Notes under the pieces: generated by a model
The model's database searches: none
What the model saw: the letters and a program-made list of their open reading frames with translations, nothing else
What the model was told of the DNA's origin: nothing
Shown here: positions 62,468 to 64,000 of the stretch, one piece after another
Layout of the letters: the number at the start of each line of letters is the position of its first letter
Numbering within the stretch: position 1 is the first letter of the stretch
Translations under genes and position numbers: made by a program
Assembly: GCF_900638305.1 (NCBI RefSeq)
Contig: NZ_LR134506.1
Coordinates: 992,001-1,056,000, forward strand
Length of the DNA stretch: 64,000 bases
From: Porphyromonas cangingivalis
GTDB lineage: Bacteria > Bacteroidota > Bacteroidia > Bacteroidales > Porphyromonadaceae
Direction of reading: 5' to 3'

Positions 62468-63733
62468 TTATTCACCTTTGATGATTTGTATGACGGTCGT
62501 ACGAGATGCATTCCAGACAGGGATGGCTGCGGAAAGGAGGTTGACAAGAATGCAGAAGAGCAACATCCAGCCAAAAAGTCGAGGACTGAAGAATGCCTCT
62601 ACAGGAAGATCAAAAGCCTCAGAGGCGTTGATCGCCATAATGTCAGCAAGAAGCAGATTTTTGAAAAAGACTATCGCTACAAACGAAAGCAATAACCCCA
62701 CAAAGCCTCCAATGAGGGTCAGTATCAAGTTCTCAAAGAGGAGCTGACCTGTGATCTTGGTATTCGTGGCACCATAAGCCTTACGGACACCGATCTCCTC
62801 CTGACGCTTCTTCATCTGTGTCGAAAGGAGTCCTGACATGTTTATCGCAGGGACGACAAGCAGGATCAGGATTGCGAAAACAAATATCTTGACGGGATTA
62901 TTTTTCTCTCCGGCGAAGAAGCTCGACCGTGCCTGAGTCGTCATCGTGAGTTCAAAAGTAAACTCTCTCAGATTTTCATTCACCTCCACGACCTTTGCCT
63001 CGATCTCCTTTTCCAAATCGGACAATGACACTCCGGGCTTGGTAAGCACAAAAACTTGACAGTTGCCCAAAAGACCCTCGGAGCGTTCGGGAGCCCAATT
63101 CAGATCCTCTTGATCAAAGGTGACCCACACATCGCTGTAAGCGCGATTGAAGAATGAGCTTACCTCCTTCACGACCCCAACGACTCTGTAGTCCTTGAAG
63201 TTGATACTGATGGTCTTGCCCAAGGCTTCGACCGTACCATACAACTTTGTTGCGAGACGATCTGTGATAATACACTCACGACGACCCGCCTGAGCCTGCT
63301 CCGCCGTGAAAGCCTGCCCTGCCAAGAACTCAAACCGAAACATACGGAAGTAAGCATCATCCACAGGACTGACCACAGCTTTATCGCTATTTACAGCACT
63401 CGTGCCTACATAAGCGGCCCCTTCCCCCTTATCGACACAATAGCTCACGAGCTCTGCCCCTCGGAGATTCCCAAAGATCTGTTTTGCCACCTTTCCCGAA
63501 AGTCCGGACTGCATCTGTGACTGATCTTTGGTGAGGTAAGAAAATCCACTCACACTGTACAAGAGCCTCGAACGATTGATCTCGGGGGCAATGTCCATCG
63601 TCTTGAATGAATACACCATATACAAGGTCATCACAAAAGCTATCGTAAGTGCCGTAGCGAGGGCAGATATAAAGCTGAAAAGAGGATTGGCCCTCCACAG
63701 CCGGGTCACTTGTCTCAGATATTGTCGTATCAT
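62468..63733 (-). CDS. ABC transporter permease, MacB/FtsX type (type A, first pair)
   Basis: A 421-residue MacB-type permease beginning MIRQYLRQVTRLWRANPLFSF. The N-terminal helix is ISALATALTIAFVMTLYMVYS. The A-type coupling motif is EEIGVRKAYGATNTKITGQL, after VPAINMSGL. It follows the membrane-fusion gene by 12 bases and is the first of six permeases in transcription order. Confidence 0.9.
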   Translation of the reverse strand: MIRQYLRQVTRLWRANPLFSFISALATALTIAFVMTLYMVYSFKTMDIAPEINRSRLLYSVSGFSYLTKDQSQMQSGLSGKVAKQIFGNLRGAELVSYCVDKGEGAAYVGTSAVNSDKAVVSPVDDAYFRMFRFEFLAGQAFTAEQAQAGRRECIITDRLATKLYGTVEALGKTISINFKDYRVVGVVKEVSSFFNRAYSDVWVTFDQEDLNWAPERSEGLLGNCQVFVLTKPGVSLSDLEKEIEAKVVEVNENLREFTFELTMTTQARSSFFAGEKNNPVKIFVFAILILLVVPAINMSGLLSTQMKKRQEEIGVRKAYGATNTKITGQLLFENLILTLIGGFVGLLLSFVAIVFFKNLLLADIMAINASEAFDLPVEAFFSPRLFGWMLLFCILVNLLSAAIPVWNASRTTVIQIIKGE

Positions 63734-63745
63734 ATCACACTCATT

Positions 63746-64000
63746 TTACTTAGAGACCTTCAGTTTATTCTTGTTACGGTACTGGCTCATGTCCGAGACG
63801 ATGACCTGCTCACCCTGCTCCAGCCCGGAGATCACTTCGACAAACTCATAGTTGCTGTCCCCGAGTTCGACCTTACGCTTGACAAGTTCGCTCCCTTTCA
63901 TCACAAAGAGTTCGTAATGCCCTTTGCCCGAGTAGTAAGAGCCGTTCTTGATACGGACGACATCATCCTTGACTGCATTCATCACATACACATCCGTCTT
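63746..64000 (-). CDS. Efflux RND/ABC periplasmic adaptor (membrane fusion protein), C-terminal part
   Basis: The C-terminal end of a HlyD/MacA-type membrane fusion protein; the gene runs off the right edge of the window. The visible residues (VYVMNAVKDDVVRIKNGSYYSGKGHYELFVMKG, then GLEQGEQVIVSD) are the typical last beta-barrel and membrane-proximal domain. The frame is open to the window edge. It would link the inner-membrane permeases to the TolC-like channel. Confidence 0.8.
   Translation of the reverse strand, partial: KTDVYVMNAVKDDVVRIKNGSYYSGKGHYELFVMKGSELVKRKVELGDSNYEFVEVISGLEQGEQVIVSDMSQYRNKNKLKVSK

Overview
The window comes from a member of the Bacteroidota, most probably a Porphyromonas species or close relative. 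The evidence is lineage-typical gene content: a SusC/RagA-SusD/RagB pair, the fused LpxC-FabZ enzyme, DUF4295 behind rpmB-rpmG, a DUF5683 protein behind parAB, a DUF3127 protein, promoters of the TAnnTTTG (-7) type, and genes without Shine-Dalgarno leaders. No prophage, insertion sequence, CRISPR array, rRNA or tRNA gene was recognised. The genus is inference; the phylum is well supported.

Layout. 1-11 kb: a DUF2156 protein (-), the ribosomal operon rpmB-rpmG-DUF4295, a sugar-nucleotide epimerase-like protein, ruvC, parA-parB-DUF5683-mltD-like, then a receiver-less sigma-54 activator, LptE, a TPR protein and secG. 11-27 kb (mostly -): a CPBP protease and mfd, yebC, a frameshifted pheT, then htrA (+), and the lipid A operon pyrF-lpxD-lpxC/fabZ-lpxA-hypothetical-miaA. 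28-33 kb: a proton-translocating transhydrogenase operon, pntAA-pntAB-pntB. 33-44 kb: pflB-pflA, trpS, a DUF3127 protein, tkt, rpiB, an M3 oligopeptidase and a Na+/Ca2+-type exchanger. 44-51 kb (-): a TonB-dependent receptor, SusD-like lipoprotein and thioredoxin-like lipoprotein. 51-64 kb (-): an export locus. In transcription order it holds a membrane-fusion protein (cut by the window end), four FtsX/MacB-type permeases, one ABC ATPase, two more permeases, a TolC-like channel, and an NtrC-type response regulator with its histidine kinase.

The most unusual feature is PntB. A normal PntB has one membrane domain and one C-terminal NADP(H)-binding domain III. Here the membrane domain is followed by four tandem, nearly identical domain III copies (period 537-540 bp), joined by Ala/Thr/Pro/Ser-rich linkers. 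All four copies have lost the Lys-Arg-Ser triplet that I recall as the NADP 2'-phosphate site of E. coli PntB.

A second signal lies between genes. Seven intergenic loci carry short palindromic motifs repeated at 22 bp, about two helical turns. Four loci use CAGAA-N4-TTCTG; three use a TCKTAMGA or TYTTAACGA motif. They sit in divergent, convergent and tandem gaps and once inside the exporter operon, so they look like cooperative protein-binding arrays or a mobile repeat family.

Other points are an essential gene (pheT) broken by one base in a run of six G, three permease pairs sharing one ATPase, and two sigma-54-type activators with GxFTDA in place of GAFTGA.
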